Assembly (NCBI GenBank): GCA_020744425.1
Contig: JAGMUV010000011.1
Location: 1,798,001-1,862,000, forward strand
DNA from: Dactylonectria macrodidyma
Taxonomy: Eukaryota > Ascomycota > Sordariomycetes > Hypocreales > Nectriaceae
Length of the DNA stretch: 64,000 nucleotides
Direction: 5' to 3'
How positions within the stretch are numbered: position 1 is the stretch's first letter; each line of letters opens with the position of its first letter. Both the position numbers and the translations under genes were made by a program. Under the pieces are notes generated by a model, which did not search any database, was not told the DNA's origin, and saw nothing but the letters and a program-made list of their open reading frames with translations. Below, one piece after another: positions 43,859-54,716 of the stretch.

Positions 43859-44901
43859 CTAGAAACCAAGATGCTGATCTGCAATGGTGACATCCTCCTT
43901 CTTGTGGGCTTTCAAGAAGCCCTCCATGCTGACTGGGGCGATGTTAGGGTACTTCTTGTTATCGAGGTTGTCACCAAGGCGTGCAACACCGTTCGTGCAC
44001 CAGTAGGCAAAGCATCTAGGGTTGGCCATTAGTGCATGTTCGGACGAATCCTTGAGGGGCGGGACAGGCCTACCCGGGAGCCCAGGCCATGACGTTGTTC
44101 GAGTCCTTCTTGAACTCGTCCTTGACAGTGCTGTAAAGCTCGTCAAGACACCCGAGGCGCTTCAGGTGGAGAGGGGATTGGTAGATCTTCTCATAAATCT
44201 CCTTGATTTCGAAGACGCTCTTGCAGTCCCCTCGGACTGTTCCTGTTAGCTGACTCTATCCTGGCAGGCTGCGCTGGATCTGCTCAACTTACAGCGGAAG
44301 ACTCCAGATGCATTCTTATCAACTGCCAGAGCGGCGGTGTAGGCGGCAGCAGTCTCATACGTCGTCAGGTCCCACTTCTCATTGCCTGTGCCCCAGTAGG
44401 TAATCGTCTGGGTGTTGGCATCAAAGATCAGGGAGAATTCACTCCAGAAGGTCTCAGTCAGACCACCGACCAGAACATGCACTCCCGAAACATTCTTCTC
44501 CACCAAGTAGTTCTTGGCGATCTTGGCCGACTGCTTGGGGAACAGCTCGCACGCCGGAATCTTGGTGTAGTCGACGGCAAAGTCGCTGGGTAGGTATCGC
44601 GGGACGCCCTCCTTGGCGCAGGCGTCGACCAAGATCTCCTGCCCCGATTCATGACATCAGGGTCGCCAAAGTAGCAGCAGATGACGATGTCGGTTCCTCG
44701 GACGAACTCTTGGACGGCCGCTTCGTCGTCAAACTCGCCTTGAATGACCTCAATGTTATACTTTTCCAGAACAACCTGTGGCAGCTTCTGCGGCCTCCGG
44801 CAGAAGCCCTTGATGGTGGTGTTGGGATACGCCTGCAGTTCCTTCGCCACGCACTGGGCGAACTTGCCGGTGAGACCAGCGATACCAATAGCGGTCGACA
44901 T
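43859..44901 (-). pseudogene. NmrA-like / isoflavone-reductase-type enzyme with one frameshift
   Basis: Three exons: 44901-44293, 44236-44074 and 44015-43859. The start MSTAIGIAGLTGKFAQ has the GxxGxxG NAD(P)-binding motif; the FDDEAAVQEFVRGTDIVICC and GVPRYLPSDFAVDY segments, the central GGLTETFW and the WAPGCFAYW end fit the NmrA/isoflavone-reductase family. Around 44640 the reading frame jumps by one base: after DPDVMNRG the next codons resume as QEILVDAC only if one base is restored. Splice phases of both introns fit only with that extra base, so a single 1-nt deletion or a sequencing error is the simplest reading. Such proteins reduce or bind NADP. It lies between the monooxygenase and GST genes of the same presumed cluster. 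Confidence 0.75.
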
Positions 44902-45440
44902 GTCGGATGGAGAAAAGAAGCCAACAGCGAATGCGCAGTTGATGTGGCAAAAGACAGCGAGTTGAAGAAGAGAGCGGAGTGTTGTCGGAAATGGATGGTG
45001 GGAATCCAGAGCTTCCTGGAGCGATTATATACAGCGAGCTACCCTCGGAACATTCATGGTGCTGATAAATCACTCAGTTCAGATCAGATATACTAGCAAC
45101 CGTGGGGGCTTAGGGTGTCATGGCATGAGATGCGGGGCTTTGCCTGACCGTTTGTCGTCATCCTATTTTCTCTACACCGAGGACCCGATGGCCAAATCCC
45201 GCCACGCGGAGCCAGAATATTATACATAGTACCGTCCTTTTGCAAAAACTTCGCAGGGGCGCACATTATGAAACATGTCAAATTCCATTGTAGCACTTTA
45301 TATCCAAGAAGGAGATCGGTTTAGGGCAGCAGGCACATATCCTCCGTCTTCGATCAGGGAGGTCATTATATTGAAGTGTTCCAATGCTATCTCATACCGA
45401 CCAACGTGAGCGGTTCAGCCTTATTGCTTCGCAGTTACTG
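44902..45440. other. Intergenic between NmrA-like and GST genes
   Basis: 539 bp holding the NmrA-like promoter and the GST 3' flank. No distinct operator is evident. Confidence 0.4.
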
Positions 45441-46173
45441 CTAGGGGCTGGTCTTTCTAACCTCAATGAAGTTCTTCTCGCCAAAGGCAGACTTGACCCG
45501 CTCATCCCGAATCACTCGCAGGTACCACTCCGCAGTCTGGCTGTACTTATCCCTGAGCTCCAGGTCGATGACCTGGGCGAAGCCCCAGTACAGGCTTGCG
45601 GCAACGGAGATATCCGCCAGGCTCAGCTGCTCCGAAGCGATGTGCTGACGACCCTGCAGCTGCTTCTCCAGCACCGTAAGGGATATGTTGAGGTGCTGGA
45701 ACGCAGATTTCTCCGCCTCTTCGTTGAAGGGGGCCATGCCATACCGCCAGAGAATCAGCTTTGTCAGGGGCTCAAACAACTCGTGGTCGGCGAAATCGAT
45801 CCACTGTCGAATGACGCCGCGCTCCTCCGCAGTGGCACCCAGCAGCTGGGCGCTCGCGGGGCCGCTCTCAGCGACGTACTGGGTGATGGCGTCCGACTCG
45901 AAAAGGGCGAGGCCACTGGCGGACTTGAAAGTCGGAACCCTGCCCATGGGGAAATCGGCAAGGAACTCGGGAGTCTTGTTCGTCTTCCCCATGGCGAAGT
46001 CGGGAGCATGGTCGACCGTCAGGCCGTTCACTGCCGCCACGGCTTCAACCTGTGCAGGAAATCAGCGGGGGAGAAGGCGAGGAGAGGGGACTGGTCGCAT
46101 GGGACGAAGATCGCCATACCTTCATGGCCCGGGGGTTGAACGGATAGGTCCAGATGGTTCCGATAGAGCTCAT
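45441..46173 (-). CDS. Glutathione S-transferase, eEF1B-gamma-like
   Basis: Two exons, 46173-46120 and 46049-45441, joining in phase to 220 residues (intron GTATGG...TGCACAG). The N-terminal thioredoxin-fold domain begins GTIWTYPFNPRAMKVEAVAAVNGL and contains the VPTF cis-Pro and the ESDAITQYVAE glutathione-binding segments. The helical C-terminal domain has QWIDFADHELFEP and the LSLADISVAASLYWGF motif. This resembles the GST part of elongation factor 1B-gamma and related stand-alone GSTs common in fungal biosynthetic clusters, where they conjugate or open reactive intermediates. No EF1G C-terminal domain follows, so it is an enzyme-type GST rather than the translation factor. Confidence 0.88.
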
Positions 46174-47031
46174 GTTGACGGATCGAGTCGTTTACACGCT
46201 GACGTTGTTGATGGTGAGATGCACTGCAGTTACACGATGCGAGAATTTGAATCGTCAGCAGACAAAACGCTATGTCGAAACCTAATATATTCTAACCAAC
46301 ACCTTCATGTCGGCGACGTCTTAAAGTCCGGCGCGAGATTGAGGGCTGCTCTGAATAGCAAAGTGATCCGTAAGCTTCTCCACCCTTCCTCCTTGTTTCC
46401 CCCCTTTTGCCCACTCCTTTCCTTTGCTATGGAGAGGAAGCTCAAAGAAATGCGAATGGGTCCCTCGAGGAGGTTCTTGATTCGTCGCAGCCGTGTAATC
46501 CGCACTCGTAGCGGTGTATCTAAGCAGATATCGTCCCGCCTCAAGGCCGCCCTAAGCGGCACCTCCAGTGGGGCCTGTCAGAGGCTTGCATACCTACATA
46601 GTAGCACGTCAGTGCCTTGCATTAGTGTCTATTTTGAGCCCTGGACCACAGTGGCGGAAAGCAAAGTCAGTAGCATGCATCAGGTTGCACCACAACGTCA
46701 TAGCGATGGCAAATAACTGGTTGTAGAAAGCGTTCCCTTATCTTTTAAGTGGACGCAATGGCAACCCTGTATGCACTATGGATGAAACTAGCTTCATTGA
46801 CTGCAGGCGACTCGTGTTGGGGGGTTGTTTTCTGGGCGACGTGGCTCGGAACGAACGCCGTGCGGGGGGATGACGCCCGCTTTTGATTGTTGCACCAATC
46901 TACCCGGATCGACATCTGCGGAACAATGCATGATGCAACAAATGAAATCACGAACGAGAGTAGCATTTGTGGAAAGCCTTGGCTTGGACGAGATGGAGCA
47001 ACCCTTAGACCTAAGACAACACTGCGCTACT
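46174..47031. other. Intergenic between GST and MDR genes
   Basis: 858 bp with the GST promoter. A plus-strand frame runs through here into the antisense of the GST gene; I regard it as a shadow. No other feature. Confidence 0.4.
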
Positions 47032-48308
47032 TCAAAGAGTGACAATAATCTTCTTGGCGGAGACACCCTTGCGATGCATATCAAGAGCGTTCTGAATATC
47101 CTTCAGACCGTGACCAGTTACGGAGGGATCAGGCTGAGCCTTGAACGAGCCATTGGCCAAGGCCTCGGGGATGAATTTCTCCCAGATCCATTCACCGATG
47201 TGCTGATTGGGCTCCTGGATAATGGCAAAGGCAACGACTGTACAATAGTATTAGCGACTCTTCCATACGCAAATGTCGTGGCCCGGCCAATGCTCACCGT
47301 ACACAGGAGCGAATCGCTCGGTGCTCTTGTTGCTGGGGAGGACGCTGGCAACAGGAAGCTTCTTGTTGAGTCGGTCAAGAATAGCAGACACGGCATCAAA
47401 GCTGAGGTCCTCGCTGATGGCATCATACACGCCGATGAAGTCGGTCTTGCTGAGAACGCTGGTGATGTCCTCAACTACGGTGGAGGACCTGTAGTCGAAG
47501 ACGATATGGGCACCAAGCGACTTGACAAACTTGTGGTTGGCGGGGGAAGCCGTGGTGATGACAGTCGCGCCCGAGGCCGCCGCGAGCTGGATGGCGGTCG
47601 CGCCGACGGAGGATGCACCACCCCAGATCAAGACGGTCTTGCCATTCTTCTCAGGCTCGGTGGCCGAGGGCAACGGGAGGTTGAGATGGTCCTTGGAGTA
47701 CAAGCCGGCGCAGGCCGTCGAGATGGCAAGGGGGAGAACAACAGCCTGCTCGAAGCTCATCGAGTCAGGGATGGGGGACACCAAGGCACCAGTGGCGACC
47801 GGGTAGGTTTGGAAAGCGGATTTGGCAGGGTTTCCCGTCATCAGGCCATGGCAGTGCCTGTTTTGACACAAGAAGTGAGCAATTGGTTCTGAAGAAGAGG
47901 TAATGGCAGGGGAGGTGGACTCACGCAACCACCCTGTCGCCCTTCTTGAACCGGGTGACACCGGCGCCGACCTCCTCCACGAAGCCAGCGGCATCTTCGC
48001 CCAGGATGAAGGGGTATTGTGACAGATAACTCCCGTGAGCCCTGCATGGTATTAGATTCATGAAGACATCGAAGTGGGGTCGAACGAAGGTCGAGGACAT
48101 ACTGAATCTTCCAGTCGACGGGGTTCTAGCAGGACAGTCAGACATGGAGCAAGCTTCGGAACGACATCAAAGTGGGGGAACTGACGATGGAGACGGCGGC
48201 ATTCTTGATGACAATTTCTCCGGCGCCTGCAGTGGGATTAGGGCCTTTTTTGACGGTGAAGGGATACTCCGAGCGCGAAGTAATCCAGGCAGCTTCGTTC
48301 TGGGTCAT
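47032..48308 (-). CDS. MDR-family zinc-type dehydrogenase / trans-enoyl reductase-like
   Basis: Five exons: 48308-48186, 48125-48103, 48041-47925, 47857-47298 and 47237-47032, all in phase, 342 residues. The 23-bp second exon restores SINPVDWKIQ, a family signature. The GroES-like domain contains PFILGEDAAGFVEEVGAGVTRFKKGDRVVA. The Rossmann part has IWGGASSVGATAIQLAAASGATVITTAS. The zinc-binding Cys/His set of classical alcohol dehydrogenases is absent, as in the ToxD/LovC-like enoyl-reductase group. These act as quinone or enoyl reductases, often as partners of polyketide synthases. No synthase lies within this window. The donor of intron 1 is GTCAGT, the others typical. Confidence 0.88.
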
Positions 48309-49320
48309 GGTGTTAGAGAGATTGGTTCTTCTCTGAGAGACTATACGTGCAAAATAGAAAGAGTGAAGTATCGGGGCAGATCGCAAGCTTGCAGGACTTA
48401 TATACAGTATACATAGTACAAGAAAGAAAAAGGACTCGACTTCTTCTCAATTAGTAAGAAGGTGTTCCGGCTCCCGGGGCAAATTGCCGGAGAGGAGAAC
48501 TAGCGCTTGAAGAACACAGAAGCACGCTCGTCTCATGCGGCACACGCCACTTGACATGCGACGGTGCGACCCACCAACCCACCTCAGACCTGTGACACCA
48601 GTACCGTAAAGTCCGACCATGTCGGAAGATTGTCCGTTCGGTCTGAGACCGAGTGACGTGCCGAAATGTGATGATGAGTAACGTCTCTCACGGATGATAT
48701 GGATGCAAGAACGAGGTACAAAGGGTGGAACGGGGGTAACGCCTTGAGGCTTAGCTCTGTCTTGCAATATCCATTCATCACTGAATCAGTGCGCGTACAG
48801 ATAGGATGTAAAGACGCGTGACCTTGAGGCCTGGGAAGACTCGGTTTGGGTTCTTTCGTCAACAGTTTCTATGGGATTAAACAGTAGTCATGTCGATCGT
48901 GGACGTGATGTCCGTTTTACTACATGATTTGGGAGTGTCTTCCTTCGATTCCCTTGGGAAAAGTGAATATAACGAAGGTGTATTGATCTTCCGATATCCT
49001 GGCACAGTATGGGTGGCTGTTGTTGGCGTGAAATTACCCTCTAGGTTTGAAAGCTTGACAGACCACGAACGTGAACAATGCAGACACTAATCATCCCAGT
49101 GTGGTGGGTACACATTATCAGGATGAGACTTAGGGGTCACACAGTCGTCGGGCTAGGTAAGGTCTCTGCAGATCGGCAGCAAGACAGTGTGATCACGTCC
49201 GCTGGCAAGCCCGGCAGAGACGGTGGGTACTAATTTCGAAAGAGGTTGACGACGTGCGAGGCGGCTCCTCGATCAGTCTATGCAGTGTATTATCTAACCT
49301 CATCCTCACACGCTGATGAT
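48309..49320. other. Intergenic, MDR promoter side
   Basis: Contains an inverted CCGG pair, TCCGGC (48466-48471) and GCCGGA (48486-48491), about 160 bp upstream of the MDR start codon. A 66-codon ATG frame at 48890-49090 has no recognisable motif. Confidence 0.4.
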
Positions 49321-49524
49321 ATGAGTAATCCGGCTTTCACATGGCATGGTCTAGGCCAATCTGAGGACGTTCTGGTTTTGATGCAAGGCTGTGTTCGTCT
49401 CCGCCAGGAAAAGTTAGGCCATGACCATCCGCCTACTCATCGTCGATCAAAGCACTGGGAAATTTGGGCCGAAAACCACCAAACAGATAGCTCTGACTGG
49501 GAAACGGAGGTTTCAAATGACTAG
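49321..49524 (+). pseudogene. TPR fragment of an NLR-type protein
   Basis: The frame from ATG 49321 reads one tetratricopeptide repeat of the kinesin-light-chain type: TWHGLGQSEDVLVLMQGC, then VRLRQEKLGHDHPPTH, where the usual form is ...LRxxxLGxDHPDT. In fungi this repeat typically forms the C-terminal sensor of NLR (NACHT/NB-ARC) proteins. No nucleotide-binding domain is nearby, and the reading loses similarity after about 49440. It is a stranded fragment. Confidence 0.5.
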
Positions 49525-50716
49525 GCACGTATACCGCGACGTTCTGAAAACGCTCCTTGCTTGTAGCTTTCTTGTAGTGCTTCAGCAGGTGACAGATGAT
49601 TGTCCAACCCTGAATAGCTTTACATGGTAGTAAGTCTTAGGATGTGAGTATAAGGAGATGTTTTCTGTGCATTGGTGCTGCACTCTCTCTTGAACTAAAC
49701 GACCCTTGCTTGAAGGGCTCCTCTGTGAATTTTACACTTCTGGTGACCTATTCAAGTACTTCTGCTGAAGGAATCTTACTTAGGTGTCTGACGATACCCC
49801 CCTCAATGTGAGGTTTGTGATTTGGACTTGATGTAAAAGATGCCTTTGCCAAACCATGCTATGAAGGTTCATGGTATAGTGTTCTAAGAGTTCCCTGAAT
49901 TTAGGATAGAATAAAATGATGTGAAATGCTTTTCTAAATCCCCGTTAGCACCTCACGTTTACTATACGACTGTATGTATCGATCTGCCCATGCCTCTCCC
50001 CCATCGCATCACCACACCCTAACCCCTCCCGCGGAGCAGACCGAATGCTTGATTCTTAGTTCTGCCGAGATGGCGAGACACTACAGCGTCGTACTTGGAC
50101 TCCTTACATGCATATGCAGTCAACAACATCTCTGCCGAGGATTCAAAGGTTAGATCGAGTGAATCCAGCAGCCATTACTGGAAAAAGCATCCCAGGTTGA
50201 TGGGACACATAATTCATGCTCTTCCCGTTATATAAACCTTGACAATACATTCTAACTTCGCCACTGTGGCCATAGGATCGTTGAGGCAAAGTTTCCTTTT
50301 TCAGATATCTCTAGAGAAGGTACACCACTGGGATACTGTGGAGCAAATTCCCGATCTAGCACCTGAAGCCCTTGCAAACGTGTTCTTCAACAGCTGTGTT
50401 AGCATTTGGCGCTAATGCAATCAACTGACGCACTTAAGAGAGGGACTGAGTCAAGGAAACCTCTTCAAAGATTGGGCTTAAGCCGCTTACTGCCGATATT
50501 TCTCTCATCGGCTGATCTTCCAGTATGAGTGCCGGTAATCTCGAACCAAATTGCAACGGACTACTACGGTATGTACCGGTCGAATATGGGGCTGGGGGAC
50601 TCGTATGTATTACTTAAAGAACCTTGGCGCAAAGTCCACCGCCTGCTGGCGAGAGAGCTCCTGAAGTCATCTCACTTCCGAACTTAGCCCGCCTCCCTCT
50701 CAAACACCCTAAAGCC
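49525..50716. other. Intergenic, no gene seen
   Basis: No frame with motifs. Upstream region of the Gal80-like pseudogene. Confidence 0.4.
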
Positions 50717-51902
50717 ATGGCTCCCATCCGGCTCGGAATCATCGGCCTGTCTGCCACAAACCTCACCGGCTGGGCCGGCGCCGCTCACCTACCCTACCTC
50801 CTCTCTCCCCGCGGCAAGGATCAGTACAAGATTGTTGCCCTCTGCAACTCTAGCATAGAGTCAGCGCGTTCGGCAACTGAGGCTTTCGAGCTCCCTTCAG
50901 ACACTTGAGCATACGATAGTCCCAGTGACCTGGCTCAGGATGCCAATGTCGACTTCGTAGTGTGCAGCACCCGTGTCGACAAGCATTACGAGACCGTCAA
51001 GCCTACCATCACTGCCGGCAAGGCGGCCTTCGTGGAATGGCCCTCTGTCGTCAAACATCTCTCAAGTGCGTGAGCTAGCTGGTCTGGCCAGGCAGCAGGG
51101 AATCAAGTCTGTAATCGGCCTGCAGGGGCCCGTCACGACCCCCCTCAATGCGGTACGAGAAATTCTGGAGCAAGGCCGCATCGGCAGAGGTCTCAGCTCT
51201 GAGATGAGGGCGAAGGGAGGCACTAGTGATCGTGACACAGTCCCCGAGTCTCTGAGATACTTTACTCGGTTGGAAGTGGGAGGGAACGCGATCACGATTG
51301 GTTTCGGTCATTGTAAGCTTCTTTTAGCGGTTCATCGGGGCTCCATGCTCGGCATACTGACAGTTCTCGGCGTGGGAGTTCCTGCAATTTGTCCTCGGGG
51401 ACGTCCAGGACATCTCCAGCCGGCTTCAGCTGCAGCGGCCTAAACTCGGGCTCACCTCGAAGATAGGCACGGTTGTTGAGACCATCACTACGGACGTGCC
51501 AGATCTTGCTTTTGTGACCGCGGTACTGAAAGGTAACGAATACATTCAAGACGGCGCTACACTTCTTATCAGCTTCCGCCGCGGTCAGCCATTCCCGGGT
51601 ATGCCCCATTTGACGTGGACCATCCACGGAGAAAAGGGCGAGATCGATTTCAATGTCGAAGGAGGAACGACCCCGCGCACCATGGCCTCAAGACCTGTCA
51701 AGATCCTGCTACATGACTTCACCACCGACCAGGTTCGAGACGTTGACTGGGGTTGGGAGCCCTGGCGCCAGGACCTCCCGGTTGCGGCGCGAGGTGTCGC
51801 CGGGCTGTATGAGTTGTATGCTCGTGGGGACAAGATGGCCTATTCCGACTTTGAACATGCTTTGAAACGCCATGAACAACTGGAAGAAGTTCTGGGTGGT
51901 TG
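50717..51902 (+). pseudogene. Gal80-like / GFO-IDH-MocA oxidoreductase pseudogene
   Basis: Start ATG 50717 gives MAPIRLGIIGLSATNLTGWA, a Rossmann start typical of Gal80-like oxidoreductases, then YKIVALCNSS. TGA at 50906-50908 (CGA changed by C->T would fit) interrupts it; the same frame continues (AYDSPSDLAQDANVDFVVCS, KHYETVKP, GKAAFVEWP). Near 51046 one extra base shifts the frame, after which NISQVRELAGLARQQGIKSVIGLQGP continues. An intron at about 51313-51363 joins out of register with the last part, which is otherwise good (SAWEFLQFVLGDVQDI, GMPHLTWTIHGEKGEIDF, HALKRHEQLEEV). So a nonsense codon and two frame errors are visible. Members bind NADP and act as dehydrogenases or as repressors. 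Confidence 0.78.
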
Positions 51903-52380
51903 GTGTGAATCTCATGTCCTGAAATCATTAATAGAAAATTTTGTACCAACTAGCGTATTGCCTTTTCATCTCGAGAATTTCAAGCTTTGTACCCCCTTAC
52001 ACAGCGTCCTCCAGTCTGGTCCGGCCTGTCCTCGGTCGTATTGCATAACGCTTGACTGCGTATGGTCGTCAGGAACCCTTATACCTGGACTGTACTAACC
52101 GAGATAGTACTTTGCGGTAGTCTCTTTAGAGTCACCGCGTACTACGGTGGATGCGCGTATGCAAAATCTATTAGCGCCTCTTGAGCTGTGCGCCGGAGTC
52201 CGTCTAATCGTCATTCTGGATCTCAGTAATGAGAAATCTACCAAGTTTCCCATCCATTCATCCCTGCATTTGTCAGTTAATTTCCCACTAGGCATCAGGA
52301 TATAAAAGGTTGCCCTTGCAGGCTCTGCCGCCGCAGCTCTTCTCCACTGCGGTCTTCTTCCTCCATTGCATTGACATGTA
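51903..52380. other. Intergenic between two pseudogenes
   Basis: No gene seen in these ~480 bp. Confidence 0.4.
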
Positions 52381-53184
52381 ATGCTCGCCACAAGCCTTCC
52401 ATTTTGTCTCCTTGGATGGGTAACGGCTTCAATCCAACCGACGATCAGATCCAGGCAGTTTCTTGCCTCGGATTTATGTACGGTGTATCAATTTGCCAAC
52501 GGAACATGGGTTGAGAAAGACATCTTCGCAGTCGTTGTCGGCAGGTTTTCCGTTTGGAACGTGGACTTACGCAACCAGTGACCTCAGACATCAGCAATTG
52601 CCGTTCTTCCGGACGCGCAGTTTCTCAACGGCATAACTAGTTTAGATTCTGGGACCGATTTAATTGCGGACACTGCGAAAGGCGTCGTTTGGAGCTTGAA
52701 CATTCGAACTGGAGAGATTGCAATCTCTCTCGAAGATGAGACAACGAAGCTTGAAGCAGTCGCGGGGTTAGTAATCGGAGTGAACAGTATTAGGATCCTC
52801 GGCGACGACCTTTACTACAAAAACACGCCGAAGCTTCCTTTCTGTCGAGTTCGCATCGACCCAGGAAGGGCCACGGGTCCATATGAAGTAATCACTCGAG
52901 GAATTGTGGCTGACGACTTTGCTATCGCCAAAGACAATTCGACGTACTTAGCCAGCATTTACGCCAACGAGATAACTCAAGTTCTTCCAGATTGGACATG
53001 TGAGGTAATTGCTGGTAGTCCGAACTATAGCAGTGTCGCCGGTCCCACATCCGCTGCTTTTGGGCGAAGAAAATGCGACAATAGTACTCTGTATATTACT
53101 ACAGGAGGCGCTGGGTCGATGCCAATCAATGGAGCATACATTGTGGGCAGAAAAGCCGCAGCTTTGATAAGTAGGCGATCTTAA
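52381..53184 (+). pseudogene. Secreted SMP-30/gluconolactonase-like beta-propeller pseudogene
   Basis: ATG 52381 begins a signal peptide (MLATSLPFCLLGWVTA) and the typical TVYQFANGTWVE start. The reading then jumps directly to DIFAVVVGRFSVWNVDLR, so roughly a blade or more of the propeller appears deleted. TGA follows at 52579-52581, and the same frame continues in good order (AVLPDAQFLNGITSLDSG, LIADTAKGVVWSLNIRTGE, DDFAIAKDNSTYLASIYANEI, LYITTGG). These secreted propellers are common beside fungal metabolic genes; function often unknown. Internal deletion plus nonsense codon make it non-functional. Confidence 0.72.
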
Positions 53185-53569
53185 TTTGCTTGCCCAGTTG
53201 TCATCCCAAGCTACTGATGAAGGCATTCCCTTTTCAATGCTGCAGATTGTCAGATGTTGGCTTCCAACTCCAATGTATTTTGTTCCTATTCTGTTAGCCA
53301 CAGAATCACATGCCTCATGCTAAGTCCATATAACCTTCCTTGCCATCGTGGCCAAAATGAATCCCAACCCTCCTCAAACGAGCACCGAATCATATGTTTA
53401 GTCCCGCCTCCCTACTTTTCCACGTAACACTCGGTCGACCAGGGGCTTGCACACTCATTTCAGTCGGACTGCTTGTTTCTTATAGTGAATTGATGATCCG
53501 TTAGTGTAATCATTACTTGTGAGTTTAATTATTAATCAAGCAGTGGGTACATTATGAAAAATAGTCGAC
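53185..53569. other. Intergenic, no gene seen
   Basis: Shared 3' region of the propeller pseudogene and the bZIP gene. Confidence 0.4.
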
Positions 53570-54716
53570 CTATTGACCTTCACCTCTTACTGCTCTCCAG
53601 TACCTCGTTGACTCCAGGAGTTTCTGACAGTTTTGAACCACCCACGGCCACTTAGAGGCAAATGCTTCAGTGACCTCCCACCCTAGAGGGTCCCATGGAT
53701 CTCCCCATACAATCATGCCTCCCCATCCGCCAGCAACGGCCTGGAATCCTCTTAAGTCGCGGCATAGCTCCTTCTTGTCATAAGAATTCTCGTCACGGCG
53801 CAAAAGGTTGTCCCTAATTTCGAGCCACGGCAAGACGTCGATCCAAGGGTGATGGCTGACAGTGAGTTGAAGGCAGGTGGGTTTCAGACTCAACGGCACC
53901 GAGCTGAGTACCGCGCCGTCGAAGTTCTGGTAGGCAATCTGAGACCGAGCATCAGGCACCATGAACTCACGTGTGATGCCCATCACTCTAGCGTTCATCA
54001 CTAGTGCCCTCGTCGCATTGAACTGGATTAGGTTTAGCAGCATGTCCGCACGCGGTGAGCCGTGAACGATGTCCTGAAGGGCCCTAGTGCTGAACTGAAG
54101 GATGAACCACTCGGTGCGCTCAGAGTCGGGCTCGCAGGCGGTAAATGCACTGAGATCCAAGGGCACAGTTCGTCCTAGCGCAAGAACAGCGTTGTCGGAT
54201 GAGGGGCAGATGGTGATTCCATGCTCCCCGAGACAACCACGAGGAAGCTCGCGTATGGTTGTTGCAGTTGAGGAGGTTGGCACATAATGGCCGCTCCCTG
54301 CCGAGTGGGACGAAAGGCCTGCCTGGACTTTTTTTCGCTGCCCTTTTTTTTCAATATTGCAGTTAGCGCCGTGCCGAGCGTTGACGGGGATGATAGCTAG
54401 ACCAACGGCTGATCCTCTGGTGGATCCGATCCTGCATTTTCTTCCTCGCTTTCGGGTCGCTGATGCCCGTCCAGTCATCGCCTGGGGCCGCATGGGCCTG
54501 CTGAGGCATGAGCTGGAGCGGGATGAGGTGGGGAGGCATTGTTATCTGCGAAGTGTCGCGGTAATGAGCTGATACCATGGGGGGCCAAAAGGGGAACTGG
54601 TTGACCGCATGAGACGGCTGAATAAGTTTGAGGTCGAAGTTGGCGCCCGCTACATCCGCACCCGGATGCGGATTTAGATTTGCCGCACCCAGGTGCGGCA
54701 TTATGTAATCATTCAT
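53570..54716 (-). CDS. bZIP-type regulator with DUF3425 domain
   Basis: Two exons, 54716-54407 and 54342-53570, give 360 residues. The intron (donor GTTGGT, branch GCTAAC, acceptor AAAAAAAG) was chosen because only this joining yields a basic region: DDWTGISDPKARKKMQDRIHQ followed by RISRQRKK (residues 80-108). The C-terminal DUF3425 domain is clear: LQLTVSHHPWIDVLPWLEIRDNLL and WGDPWDPLGWEVTEAFASKWPW. This family has a short bZIP-like basic region and no real leucine zipper. The basic region normally has Asn in the QNR core; here it is Asp (residue 96), which may weaken DNA binding. It is the last gene before the AT-rich block: its ATG lies only about 30-50 bp from the composition break. Confidence 0.82.

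Noticed and set aside
45384..46716. Two long plus-strand frames (251 and 343 codons)
   Set aside because: Antisense to the GST gene and its promoter; low-complexity sequence without motifs.
46825..47892. 355-codon plus-strand open frame
   Set aside because: It is antisense to the five-exon MDR gene, crosses its introns and has no family motif; a compositional shadow.
48890..49090. 66-codon ATG frame
   Set aside because: Short, no motif, no supporting context.
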